The position numbers were made by a program, and so were the translations under genes. Below are positions 30,101 through 33,724 of a DNA stretch of 64,000 nt, in pieces. The number at the start of each line of letters is the position of its first letter. Position 1 is the first letter of the stretch. Origin of the DNA: Mesostigma viride (taxonomy: Eukaryota; Streptophyta; Mesostigmatophyceae; Mesostigmatales; Mesostigmataceae); the NCBI GenBank assembly GCA_009746045.1, contig RPFO01000017.1, positions 1,849,452-1,913,451 on the forward strand. The letters are read 5' to 3'. Under the pieces are notes generated by a model. The model saw nothing but the letters and a program-made list of their open reading frames with translations. It ran no database searches and was not told the origin of the DNA.

Positions 30101-31091
30101 TGTAGATGCGTGGCCCACCACCATCATGTAGATGCGTGGCCCACCACCATCAGGTAGATGCGTGGCCCACCACCATCAGGTAGATGCGTGGCCCACCACC
30201 ATCATGTAGATGCGTGGCCCACCACCATCATGTAGATGCGTGGCCGCGCATGCCCCACAGACACAGACAACAGAACGGGAGCACGAAAAGCTACGCACCG
30301 TCATGTAGATGGGACCCCGGTAGCCGCAGACCTCTGTGAAGTAGGGCAGCGCGCCGCAGTGGTCCAGGTGGCTGGTGGGGGGGGTTGTATGGGGGGCAGG
30401 TTGGTGGCGGTTGTGGGGGGCAGATTGGTGGCGGTTGTGGGGGGCAGATTGCTGGCGGTAGATGCCGCAAAAGGACAGCCATCTCAATGGGATGCTGGCA
30501 GATGCGATGGTGCAGTAACCTCCCTACACGGCCAGGGACACATGCATGCTGTATTGATCGTAAGCAGAAGGGAGGCTCCCACCAGGGGCACGCAGCCCAG
30601 GGTAGGATGTCAGGGTATCTGTAAGCACAACAAGCTACAGACCTAATATCTTGCCCTCCTGGAAGCTCAAATCCATGGTTTTCCAAGCAGCAGCGGCCAG
30701 GCGAGACGAATGGCTACGGCAAGAATGGGATGCTGGGCTGCAACTTGCCACCACCTCACCCTAGCTGGTGCCGTACGCCAGTCCACCGTCAGTGACACGG
30801 CTTCCGACAAAAACAAGTTGCAGAGCTGGTGCATGGTTTCGCACTAAACGGCTTCCTTTTGGAGGTTAGTACAGTGTCATAGTTATCTCTGACCAGGCAT
30901 CCTCGCATCTCACAAGTGGGTGATGATGACGCAGCTGATCGCCTTGGTGTAGTTGCCGTCGCGCGAGATGGATTTGAAGTCCGGGTACCGCCGCTCGTCC
31001 GCGTAGCCCATGTGGATCCCGCAGTCGAACATGATGGTCTTGGAGCCCAGCGACACCAGCACGCAGCTCTTGCCGACATCTTGGCCCGCCC
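2942..31091 (-). CDS. INTS11: INTS11 (CPSF3L), catalytic endonuclease subunit of Integrator; 13 exons joined, both termini not placed
   Basis: Integrator subunit 11 is the zinc-dependent RNA endonuclease (metallo-beta-lactamase plus beta-CASP fold) that cleaves snRNA 3' ends and nascent transcripts in the nucleus. I read 13 exons on the minus strand: 31091-30914, 30371-30299, 28583-28460, 27739-27666, 26961-26825, 14184-14055, 12736-12667, 11332-11228, 9488-9347, 8228-8132, 7486-7433, 4920-4852 and 3037-2942. All boundaries are GT-AG and every phase joins without a shift (1,349 nt, about 450 codons). Visible motifs in order: FDCG, HFHLDH (made across an intron), [29 protein letters not shown] and SFSAHAD, so all zinc ligands and beta-CASP motifs A-C are present and the enzyme should be active. 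The family is usually about 600 residues; the first ~10 and last ~150 residues are unassigned. The intron between 14184 and 26825 (12.6 kb) contains a retrotransposon. Assignment to INTS11 rather than CPSF73 rests on remembered family sequence, notably the start of the first exon found and the VHGE region. Confidence 0.92.
3041..3406. repeat. 27-bp minisatellite abutting the INTS11 exon M acceptor
   Basis: About 13 copies of a 27-bp unit (plus strand GGCCGAGGGAAGGGTGGGC plus spacer). Because 27 is a multiple of three, several frames stay open (for example PREGWAEGW). On the gene's sense strand the unit is pyrimidine-rich and runs right up to the acceptor. Confidence 0.95.
3498..3669. repeat. 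(GGTT)n microsatellite
   Basis: About 42 GGTT units in the INTS11 L-M intron. Confidence 0.97.
4852..4920 (-). CDS. INTS11: INTS11 exon L: VHGE segment
   Basis: The exon encodes [15 protein letters not shown] then RHKMQLLK, the conserved VLVHGE region that follows motif C. Acceptor CTGCAG, donor GTGGGG, 69 nt, phase 0 on both sides. It is 2.5 kb from exon K, across the 8-bp array and the cox1 insertion. Confidence 0.93.
5140..5290. repeat. Dispersed repeat, copy 1
   Basis: This 150-bp stretch (containing GGGAGGGCGCCC and CCACAGAGCGCTCTCTCC) recurs in inverted orientation at about 52495-52640. A diverged copy lies at 53200-53345. No coding potential is recognised. Confidence 0.75.
5535..6510. 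repeat. Very long (CATCCAGC)n array, about 121 copies
   Basis: About 975 bp of an almost perfect 8-bp unit within the INTS11 K-L intron. Eight bases is not a multiple of three, so each frame cycles through 24 bp (WLDGWMAG on minus, HPAIQPSS on plus) and stays open. The long open frames are therefore not genes. Confidence 0.98.
6872..7065 (+). pseudogene. Mitochondrial cox1 fragment (NUMT) in an INTS11 intron
   Basis: Cytochrome c oxidase subunit 1 is normally encoded in the mitochondrion. Here a plus-strand stretch reads [30 protein letters not shown] and [13 protein letters not shown], which is the conserved helix VII-VIII region of COX1. After a one-base loss the frame shifts to [16 protein letters not shown], the next conserved COX1 block. 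It has no start, no stop in register and about 65 codons of an expected ~520, so it is a dead nuclear insertion. The surrounding 6850-7150 is more AT-rich than the neighbouring exons. Tryptophan is TGG. Confidence 0.92.
7433..7486 (-). CDS. INTS11: INTS11 exon K: beta-CASP motif C
   Basis: The exon encodes [18 protein letters not shown] (18 codons); the histidine of SAHAD is motif C. I chose the GTGCGT donor because it joins without a gap to exon L. The stronger-looking GTGAGT seven bases further on would break the reading frame. A second copy of the exon end with a GTGAGG donor lies about 37 bp downstream. Confidence 0.9.
8005..8143. repeat. 22-bp repeats spanning the INTS11 exon J splice donor
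   Basis: The unit CTCACCTCACACTCCACAGC plus CG (plus strand) occurs two to three more times left of the real exon J end, plus one diverged copy near 8012. On the sense strand each unit is exon end GTGGAGTGTGAG joined to donor GTGAGCGGC. Confidence 0.93.
8132..8228 (-). CDS. INTS11: INTS11 exon J: beta-CASP motif B
   Basis: The exon encodes [18 protein letters not shown] through MDVECE. The histidine in GTVGHK is motif B. Donor GTGAGC. The 22 bp across this donor are repeated three more times downstream. Confidence 0.94.
8619..8752. repeat. 44-bp direct repeat, three copies
   Basis: Three tandem 44-bp units, each with GGATGCATTAATTAATTAGG followed by AACATAACTCCTGATGATG, in the INTS11 I-J intron. 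Confidence 0.95.
9347..9488 (-). CDS. INTS11: INTS11 exon I
   Basis: The exon encodes [15 protein letters not shown] then [12 protein letters not shown] and NTVILPG (142 nt). Acceptor GCGCAG, donor GTAGGC. A pyrimidine-rich 11-bp minisatellite lies about 50 bp upstream in the sense direction. Confidence 0.93.
9540..9926. repeat. 11-bp minisatellite (GAAAGAGACAC)n upstream of INTS11 exon I
   Basis: About 34 copies. On the INTS11 sense strand it is pyrimidine-rich (TGTCTCTTTCG) and lies just upstream of the exon I acceptor. Repeat-encoded frames such as [11 protein letters not shown] are artefacts. Confidence 0.96.
10418..10500 (-). mobile_element. Solo fragment of a Penelope-like element 3' end
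   Basis: It shares TATCAAGGAGACAACC, then CAGGCCAGAAATC and TCCGGACCATGGTAGC, with the 3' terminal sequence of the Penelope-like element at 42.0 kb. Confidence 0.8.
10682..10968. repeat. 54-bp minisatellite, about five copies
   Basis: The unit begins GATTCCCTCTGCTCAAAACA and ends CAACTCTATCCCTATTT. Its length is a multiple of three, so both strands stay open. It lies in the INTS11 H-I intron. Confidence 0.95.
11035..11228. repeat. Degenerate repeats of the INTS11 exon H 3' end and donor
   Basis: On the minus strand, units containing AACCC.TTTGA followed by CATGGTATGCCA recur about six times after the true exon H end. The first unit is the exon itself with its donor GTATGCC. Confidence 0.8.
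11228..11332 (-). CDS. INTS11: INTS11 exon H
   Basis: The exon encodes [18 protein letters not shown] through NPFDFKH (105 nt). Acceptor CACAG, donor GTATGC. About 200 bp of degenerate copies of its last bases and donor follow in the intron (11035-11228). Confidence 0.93.
11920..12375. repeat. Long GTA/GTG/GTC trinucleotide array
   Basis: About 450 bp that changes from (GTA)n to (GTG)n to (CGT)n. It yields poly-valine, poly-leucine and poly-proline frames, which are artefacts. It lies in the INTS11 G-H intron. Confidence 0.97.
12667..12736 (-). CDS. INTS11: INTS11 exon G
   Basis: The exon encodes [20 protein letters not shown] then FSS. It sits exactly where the family has the ELCILLETFW segment. 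Acceptor CTGCAG, donor GTGAGC, 70 nt. Confidence 0.94.
13000..14050. other. INTS11 F-G intron sequence without recognisable gene
   Basis: No conserved protein is visible. 13900-14050 contains four donor-like blocks (for example TCACCTGCACGCGTCCGAG on plus) related to the end of exon F. Confidence 0.5.
14055..14184 (-). CDS. INTS11: INTS11 exon F: beta-CASP motif A
   Basis: The exon encodes [22 protein letters not shown] and [15 protein letters not shown]. With the preceding codon it forms TESTYA, beta-CASP motif A. Acceptor AAAG, donor GTGAGC, 130 nt. Several donor-like copies of its end lie at 13900-14040. Confidence 0.95.
14876..14991. repeat. (CTCC)n microsatellite
   Basis: About 28 CTCC units in the 12.6-kb INTS11 intron. 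Confidence 0.97.
15115..15482. repeat. (CCACCACCC) array, left half, split by the retrotransposon
   Basis: A CACC-rich array ends at the 5' LTR with CCCAC and resumes after the 3' LTR with CCCAC. The right half is at 26546-26800, so the element landed inside one array. Confidence 0.95.
15483..15953 (+). repeat. 5' LTR
   Basis: 471 bp, AGTTAG...CTAACT. It contains GGGAATATAATTACC and CCACGTGG, a likely diverged TATA region. It matches 26075-26545. Confidence 0.95.
15971..16987 (+). CDS. Retrotransposon ORF1, lysine-rich N terminus and coiled-coil region
   Basis: 338 codons from the first ATG after the 5' LTR ([16 protein letters not shown]). The N terminus is rich in lysine (a KKKKKQKK run), followed by a proline/alanine-rich linker. 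A compact region around [19 protein letters not shown] follows, and then a charged, probably coiled-coil segment ([20 protein letters not shown]). I do not recognise a named domain; its position suggests a Gag-associated structural protein. The ORF end overlaps the start of the Gag frame (ATG at 16960) in a different frame. Confidence 0.7.
   Translation: MAIEKNIAKKLNFDDEDNGQDRRLPKDNNKKPAGDAAISKKKKKQKKNNHVNDSQAEGPAAARQSEQPPSPAHQPEAEPVPPRGTEQPSPPVAATAAPTAEAAMAVERHSENNPLGGTGPVPAPGASAAPQSEPRTSTIREFLPRQTASVAPDGTITFRPATSNITVPFAQGHNFIELQLGRPSNLRKKKDMESVKLTRVLRRPVAPIAGQPMSDDEVSDTASLPDGKQEIFLTPALLAVEQAALVANEERRARQRDREVRREAAFRLAEKRRQIEEEAARRMATHQAMAAAYREATQRLRELLTQPDYQLEYADGQDLAALARSAHFNQWTPSPDPG
16960..18436 (+). 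pseudogene. Retrotransposon Gag, frameshifted at a C-run
   Basis: The frame starting at 16960 reads [20 protein letters not shown]. It must change frame near the poly-C at 17060-17070 to continue as [16 protein letters not shown] and then through about 440 codons to 18436. The second half (residues about 190-440) is hydrophobic-helical with [19 protein letters not shown] and [20 protein letters not shown], typical of a copia-class Gag capsid. It ends in a G/Q-rich tail just before an inverted copy of itself. The normal zinc knuckle is found only beyond that palindrome (18903-18960). Whether the shift at the C-run is programmed or a decay event cannot be told here. Confidence 0.65.
17952..18913. 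repeat. Giant palindrome in gag, arms about 475 bp
   Basis: The last third of gag (17952-18425) is followed almost without spacer by its inverted copy (18440-18913). The inverted copy reads [17 protein letters not shown] through GTGNP on the minus strand. Arms differ at several positions (for example QPSVL versus QLSVL and GTGDP versus GTGNP). The reading frame for the element resumes after the second arm at the CCHC knuckle. Confidence 0.92.
18894..19756 (+). pseudogene. Retrotransposon zinc knuckle and integrase, truncated by inserted cassette
   Basis: The frame encodes a CCHC knuckle ([14 protein letters not shown], spacing CX2CX4HX4C), a second cysteine cluster, and an integrase. The integrase has an HHCC zinc finger (HLAMGH with CQEC) and then catalytic-core signatures [13 protein letters not shown] and [11 protein letters not shown], a D,D,E arrangement with a short last gap of about 29 residues. 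At about 19754 the frame passes into unrelated cassette sequence. A likely C-terminal integrase piece resumes at 23143. Here integrase precedes protease, unlike copia or gypsy order. Confidence 0.8.
19757..20108 (+). pseudogene. 5'-truncated C-terminal part of an unrecognised cassette protein
   Basis: It reads [20 protein letters not shown] through [10 protein letters not shown] and a stop. The first ~55 codons are duplicated in the loop at 20954-21119. No start of its own; it is fused in frame to the integrase by chance of insertion. No domain is recognised. It is followed by an AT-rich spacer. Confidence 0.6.
20351..21160 (+). CDS. F-box-like protein of the inserted cassette, 269 aa, chimeric C terminus
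   Basis: The start [13 protein letters not shown] follows TTTTTTTTAAGGG. Residues about 25-60 ([20 protein letters not shown] then [12 protein letters not shown]) look like an F-box: LP-x-D-V-W, a second hydrophobic helix and a C-R turn. F-box proteins link substrates to SCF ubiquitin ligases. The rest (to LYDN) is unrecognised. The last ~75 codons come from the loop of the inverted repeat and include the [18 protein letters not shown] block shared with the truncated gene upstream. The original C terminus has therefore probably been replaced. No intron. The family call is by pattern only. Confidence 0.55.
   Translation: MDVVCYVQRGQLGRRGRILMEGDISLPWDVWTTVAAYMEAPDVARFEAVCRGAREAVSWRFEPQFSFKLISGLVDEFGDGPRALITESLFRELYGEQVTCANVDITPYTLVTRGMYFKVYCEEVEVVLGRPPVLMPHARPRTMGGLFMSQRAQERRRVLERNGRGWKARLRRLGKEMDDLYDNMGVNYALWGLRSIFWFCQTPDDLDEENPGRRERKEAEWVKFLEALPLEGGGMACAVLIMGFGENADMKALLERRQNEKMLLNPHSA
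20911..21711 (-). pseudogene. Inverted, nonsense-mutated copy of the F-box-like gene
   Basis: It is the mirror copy of the gene at 20351-21160, including its upstream T-run. The frame opens at 21711 ([10 protein letters not shown]) but meets TGA where the other copy has TGG in LPWDVW. The rest is open from MEAPDV. Differences such as CALITE for RALITE show that the arms have diverged. Confidence 0.8.
22004..22759 (-). CDS. MYND-type zinc-finger protein of the inserted cassette
   Basis: A single-exon ORF; I prefer the internal start [13 protein letters not shown] at 22759 over the upstream [10 protein letters not shown] extension. Residues about 175-215 form a MYND finger: CSKEGCGC, then [17 protein letters not shown], and [12 protein letters not shown] fingers mediate protein-protein contacts and occur in chromatin, ubiquitin and viral proteins. 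The N-terminal 150 residues have no recognised domain. The gene lies convergent to the F-box copy and downstream of the small ORF at 23121. Confidence 0.75.
   Translation of the reverse strand: MESEIVNQVYGSVLQNVNKQVRFPSRVIFEEVSLAQERTDRHLAVLLAFDSFSLMERAMYAQLADMNFCIQEGFFKPQMDLRVPIDPRNEFRLLVSFITKGPKIELGEEEGAQFGCTYARPFYPNVTHSLRVRADACVGAETPLNMNFFLVSDPIVRDGDRIRGMRKCSKEGCGCETGPQKWCRGCRDARYCSEECQRADWSRHKDTCERLRQAREGLAGVKCGVDRTIILDGTMGSEVDFSFTFYDGSAS
22933..23121 (-). CDS. Small acidic protein of the inserted cassette, 62 aa
   Basis: [20 protein letters not shown], an acidic middle and a basic tail (KRKLEPKK) that could be a nuclear signal. The ATG is preceded by a T/A run as in its neighbours. No family recognised. 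Confidence 0.45.
   Translation of the reverse strand: MPAKVVRAIEEFWDSMPATVVMKKDDVQDEVDEMPALISDDEGDGVNFFIQPGNKRKLEPKK
23143..23525 (+). pseudogene. Integrase C-terminal piece and linker, after the cassette
   Basis: The frame reads [19 protein letters not shown], then [15 protein letters not shown], the usual small SH3-like end of a retroviral-type integrase. A serine/threonine/proline-rich linker leads toward the protease. It shows that the integrase was split by the cassette and that protease lies downstream. Confidence 0.6.
23444..24283 (+). pseudogene. Retrotransposon aspartic protease region
   Basis: The frame contains [16 protein letters not shown], which resembles the retropepsin D-T-G-A loop with Q for G. 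About 85 residues later comes NTLLGEPFV, resembling the ILG flap/strand motif. A helical segment leads toward the reverse transcriptase. The DTQ loop departs from the usual DTG or DSG, so the protease may be inactive or the family divergent. Confidence 0.6.
24230..25040 (+). pseudogene. Copia-like reverse transcriptase, frameshifted
   Basis: The start reads [21 protein letters not shown] one-base shift near 24498 is needed to read [18 protein letters not shown], the copia DVKTAFLNGDL motif. The next frame carries [20 protein letters not shown], where HGDD takes the place of the copia YVDD active site. It then runs on past [10 protein letters not shown] across a stop. Frames are broken at least twice, so no intact polymerase is made. 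Confidence 0.75.
25168..25656 (+). CDS. Copia-like RNase H
   Basis: 162 residues ending at a stop. They contain [38 protein letters not shown] and the terminal IPADALTKL, which match the copia RNase H pattern (SW..R, S..AEY.A, D..S/A, ADILTK). It is the last coding block before the 3' LTR. It is open, but only as part of a broken pol. Confidence 0.75.
   Translation: MEDIHIHRVMDSSMESRTINQKGARESGLFFLTNRSDYMSLTSWYNRLHRRKPGSSNSAECRAVVSAALHARSLQHMLTWLQTQAGSTCNVISHLYTDSYSVISFLTKKSVSAAVHNDLDWVILKQEATYFSSWHHVEDEQIPADALTKLRDSAGPQYQLLF
25660..26074. other. Retrotransposon 3' untranslated region
   Basis: A/T-rich, with a 46-bp imperfect duplication around TGTGTACACCTTATTTAATG. A GTGGGGGGTGC run at about 26026 is the nearest candidate polypurine tract, but it is about 40 bp from the LTR. 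Confidence 0.4.
26075..26545 (+). repeat. 3' LTR
   Basis: 471 bp, same ends as the 5' LTR. It retains a cleaner TATAAATA box beside CCACGTGG. Confidence 0.95.
26546..26800. repeat. (CCACCACCC) array, right half
   Basis: Continuation of the array at 15115-15482, beyond the retrotransposon. Confidence 0.95.
26825..26961 (-). CDS. INTS11: INTS11 exon E: YTGDYNM motif
   Basis: The exon encodes [16 protein letters not shown], then [16 protein letters not shown] and DLLIT. The aspartate of YTGDY bridges the two zincs. It ends GA|GTAAGG, and the glutamate codon is completed by exon F 12.6 kb away. This donor lies only 25 bp from the (CCACCACCC) array that received the retrotransposon. Confidence 0.95.
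27666..27739 (-). CDS. INTS11: INTS11 exon D: metal-binding GHVLG region
   Basis: The exon encodes [19 protein letters not shown] then AYYAGH. The final histidine is a zinc ligand of the YAGHVLGAA motif, completed by the next exon. Acceptor GCCAG, donor GTACGT, 74 nt. Confidence 0.93.
28460..28583 (-). CDS. INTS11: INTS11 exon C
   Basis: The exon encodes [17 protein letters not shown] through AQCMQR, matching the PILLEDYRKI region of the family. Acceptor TGCCAG, donor GTGCGC, 124 nt, phase 0 to phase 1. Degenerate copies of the acceptor and first codons occur upstream in the intron near 28672 and 28821. Confidence 0.92.
28905..29236. repeat. (TAGTATCC)n microsatellite
   Basis: About 40 copies of an 8-bp unit with a few CAG and GCA variants, in the INTS11 B-C intron. 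Confidence 0.97.
29573..30247. repeat. 26-bp minisatellite derived from the INTS11 exon B donor
   Basis: About 26 copies. The minus-strand unit contains CATCTACATGATGGTGGTGG, close to the exon B end CATCTACATGACG joined to GTGCGT. The array begins about 50 bp past that donor. Higher-order order of variants (TGTCCC, CATGCAG) is repeated, showing block duplication. Confidence 0.93.
30299..30371 (-). CDS. INTS11: INTS11 exon B: completes the HxHxDH zinc motif
   Basis: The exon encodes [13 protein letters not shown] through GPIYMT in 24 codons, plus one base that completes the phenylalanine of HFHLDH. The acceptor is CCCACCAG and the donor GTGCGT. Its 3' end resembles the 26-bp minisatellite that fills the following intron. 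Confidence 0.93.
30914..31091 (-). CDS. INTS11: INTS11 exon A: start of metallo-beta-lactamase domain
   Basis: The exon encodes [10 protein letters not shown] through CVIITH. It contains the first metal-site aspartate in FDCGIHMG. It follows an acceptor (CCCAG) and ends at a GTGAG donor. It begins with 2 nt of a glycine codon, so a short upstream exon encoding the initiator and a few residues must lie to the right; I could not find it with confidence. Confidence 0.92.
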
Positions 31092-32986
31092 CTGGGACGC
31101 ACATGCAATTTTACGTGAATTCACACCCGGGTGCACGGAAGAATACAATTAGGCGGCACACAGATGGAGAAATGGCCTCAGCACCCGGCCCTGTAGAGCT
31201 TGATTTGATAGAAGACATCGTTAATAATGTGCACAAAGAAGCAGACGCAGAGCGAGATGTAGTTGGACAGCTTGAGGCACAGAAGCGGGTGGAAGTCTCA
31301 GGAACTGGAAGACCGACTTTAGAAATAGTTGTCTATCCTGGTTGCATGGCTGCATGTGACCAAGGGCGCCCCTGCCCTGAGCATCCACGGCGTATGGCTA
31401 CTGGCGTGATGCAAGTGGACAAGTGCATAAGGTTTACAATGAACTCCCCCCCGCAGGGAAGATGGCAGCACAAACTTGCCCAAGGGGACGACCCGCAGTG
31501 ACATTGAAGCCTAATGCGTTTGCGATGTCTCCAGGAGCCAATGTAATCTCCGGTTGCGGAACCCGTGTCCAAGGCTGCGACAGTTTGCGCTGAATTTACA
31601 ATTAAGTGACGTCGCAGTTGCCATCCGGCAGGCACTGCACCGTTAGGATAGCATAGCAAAGAAAAGGCTCTGTGATGTAAGTCAACTCTATTGAGAAATA
31701 CGGAATGATCTGTATTCTTGTTCTCATTGCTGTCAAGGACTGCACTTAGTTGCTGCGATAATAATCATAAGATAACCGACGTCATAACTGAGTTACCAGG
31801 TGGACTTCACAACGTGGGAGAAGCTCCACGAAAACAACTTAACGCTAGATTCAACGCTCAGATAAATAGACGCCCCGAATTCTGGGTAACCCATGTCAAT
31901 TTCCTTCTGCTAATTACAAAAACGAAGCTACTGCATTGCTCTGCATTGTAACTAAACCATAGCTGTAGTGTCGCTCGTTTCCTCTGTCCTGTGCAGGAAT
32001 GTCGCCTCGATTTTGTTACGTGAGACACGTGCAGCTGCCACAAATGTGTTTCTTATTCTGGCTCTCTCCCCGCGCAATTCTTCTCGGAGACCTTTCCACT
32101 GGCATTCGTGGCCAGGGATTTCGCAATCGCTGATTATTTTGGCATTTCGCAATTTTTTCCAGGTAAATAGGTGTACGTTTATTCCAAATATAGCATTTCG
32201 CAATTTTTCTACAGTACATACCTGGTACATACTACTGTACATACACATTTTTTCTACTGTAAAGCATCGTTCCATAGTACTGATTCACCAGATATAAGCG
32301 CTCCACCCTGGTATGAACGGCCGGCTACGGCCGGCCACCTGTCACGCGTTGCGCGAGCGCATGCCCACTTGCCTAGCTGTGGCACTCATGAGACTTCGGG
32401 CACGCGCTACGTATGTACCCCAGAGAAAGCCTGGCAGAACAAGGCCGAGAAGGCATGCAAGTCGCAGCTGTTGAATTTGACCCTTTTCGGTGACAGCACA
32501 CTTCGTCGAAATGAAGGCATGGAAATCATAAGTTGACTGGCAGAGAATGGCGTGCTAGAGGAACCTCTGAATTTAGCGTGGCAAAAGGCCGTTGTTGGTT
32601 GCCGTGGTCTGCCTCTGCCGCAAGGCATTTTAAGAGCTGCGTGCACTTCCGAAAATGATGGTGGCTTAGTTTGGCACTGCACCCTTTGGGCAATGATGGA
32701 TTTGCATGCCCGACGAGCATGCGTCACGGGTGTGTTACGTTTGGACGGCGTGTCCTGTACGAGGAGACCTGCATGCTACATCGGTGTGGTTCCCAACGAG
32801 ACTCACTCAGCGTCTAGCGTATTAATGCAGTGGTTATATAGCCAACATAGTGCCCGCAACGCTGTCCTGCACGGTGAAAACTAGATATCCGTGTGAATCT
32901 TGGTCACTGCCATAGAAGATTTCCTCTAGCGCGTAGCCAATCTTCCAAACCCGTAGCCTGGCCGCGGGAGCCTAGTTTTAGTACAA
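31092..32986. other. Divergent promoter region between INTS11 and AP4E1
   Basis: It separates the first INTS11 exon found from the AP4E1 start. The region must contain the INTS11 5' exon. A plus-strand open frame at about 31160-31501 (VELDLIEDIVNNVHKEADAE) looks protein-like but is unrecognised. 32158-32192 carries one copy of the dispersed GGTAAATAGGTGTACGTTTA repeat, with a short CATTTCGCAAT direct repeat around it. Confidence 0.5.
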
Positions 32987-33724
32987 ATGAACGCCATGAG
33001 CAAGGAGTTCCTGAATCTGGTGCGGTCTATCGGCGAGGCCAAGTCCAAGTCCGAAGAAGATCGCATCATTCTGTCCGAGCTCGAGACGCTGAAAAAGCGC
33101 CTCGCCGAGCCCGATGTTCCTCGCAAGAAGATCAAAGAGTACCTCATCCGCATGGTGTACGTGGAGATGCTGGGCCACGACGCCTCGTTCGGCTACATCC
33201 ACGCGGTCAAGCTAACCAACGACACCAACCTGATCCTCAAGCGGGTGGGCTACCTCGCGTGCACGCTCTTCCTGGAGGAAGGCCACGACTTCATCATCCT
33301 GATCGTGAACACGCTCCAGAACGACCTCAAGTCGGACAACCATCTAGTTGTCTGTGCGGCCCTGAACACGATCTGCAAGATCATCCACGCAGACGCGATG
33401 CCCGCCGTGCTGGGTCCCACAGTGGAGCTGCTCAACCACCCGCAGGAATTTGTGCGCAAGAAGGCCGTCATGGCGCTGCTCTCCTTCCACCAAAAGGCCC
33501 CCTCCCTCGTCTCCCACTTACTCCCCAAGTTCCGCCAAGCGCTGTGCGACAAGGACCCCTCGGTCATGGCGGCCTCGCTATGTGCGCTGCATGACCTGGC
33601 GTCGTCCGACCCTGGCCCCTACAAGAACCTGGTCCCGTCCTTTGTGAGCATCCTCAAGCAGATCATTGAGCACCGGCTGCCCAAGACGTACGACTACCAC
33701 CGCACACCGGCGCCCTTCATGCAG
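32987..33724 (+). CDS. AP4E1: AP4E1 exon 1
   Basis: 246 codons, MNAMSKEFLNLV through TPAPFMQ, forming the first adaptin helical repeats. The donor is GTATGG. Short copies of the exon end plus GT follow in the intron. Confidence 0.93.

Noticed and set aside
29573..30247. CRISPR-like direct repeats
   Set aside because: Head-to-tail 26-bp units without unique spacers, in a eukaryotic intron; a minisatellite.
32893..33594. 233-codon ORF overlapping AP4E1 exon 1
   Set aside because: Out-of-frame shadow of the GC-rich AP4E1 coding exon.
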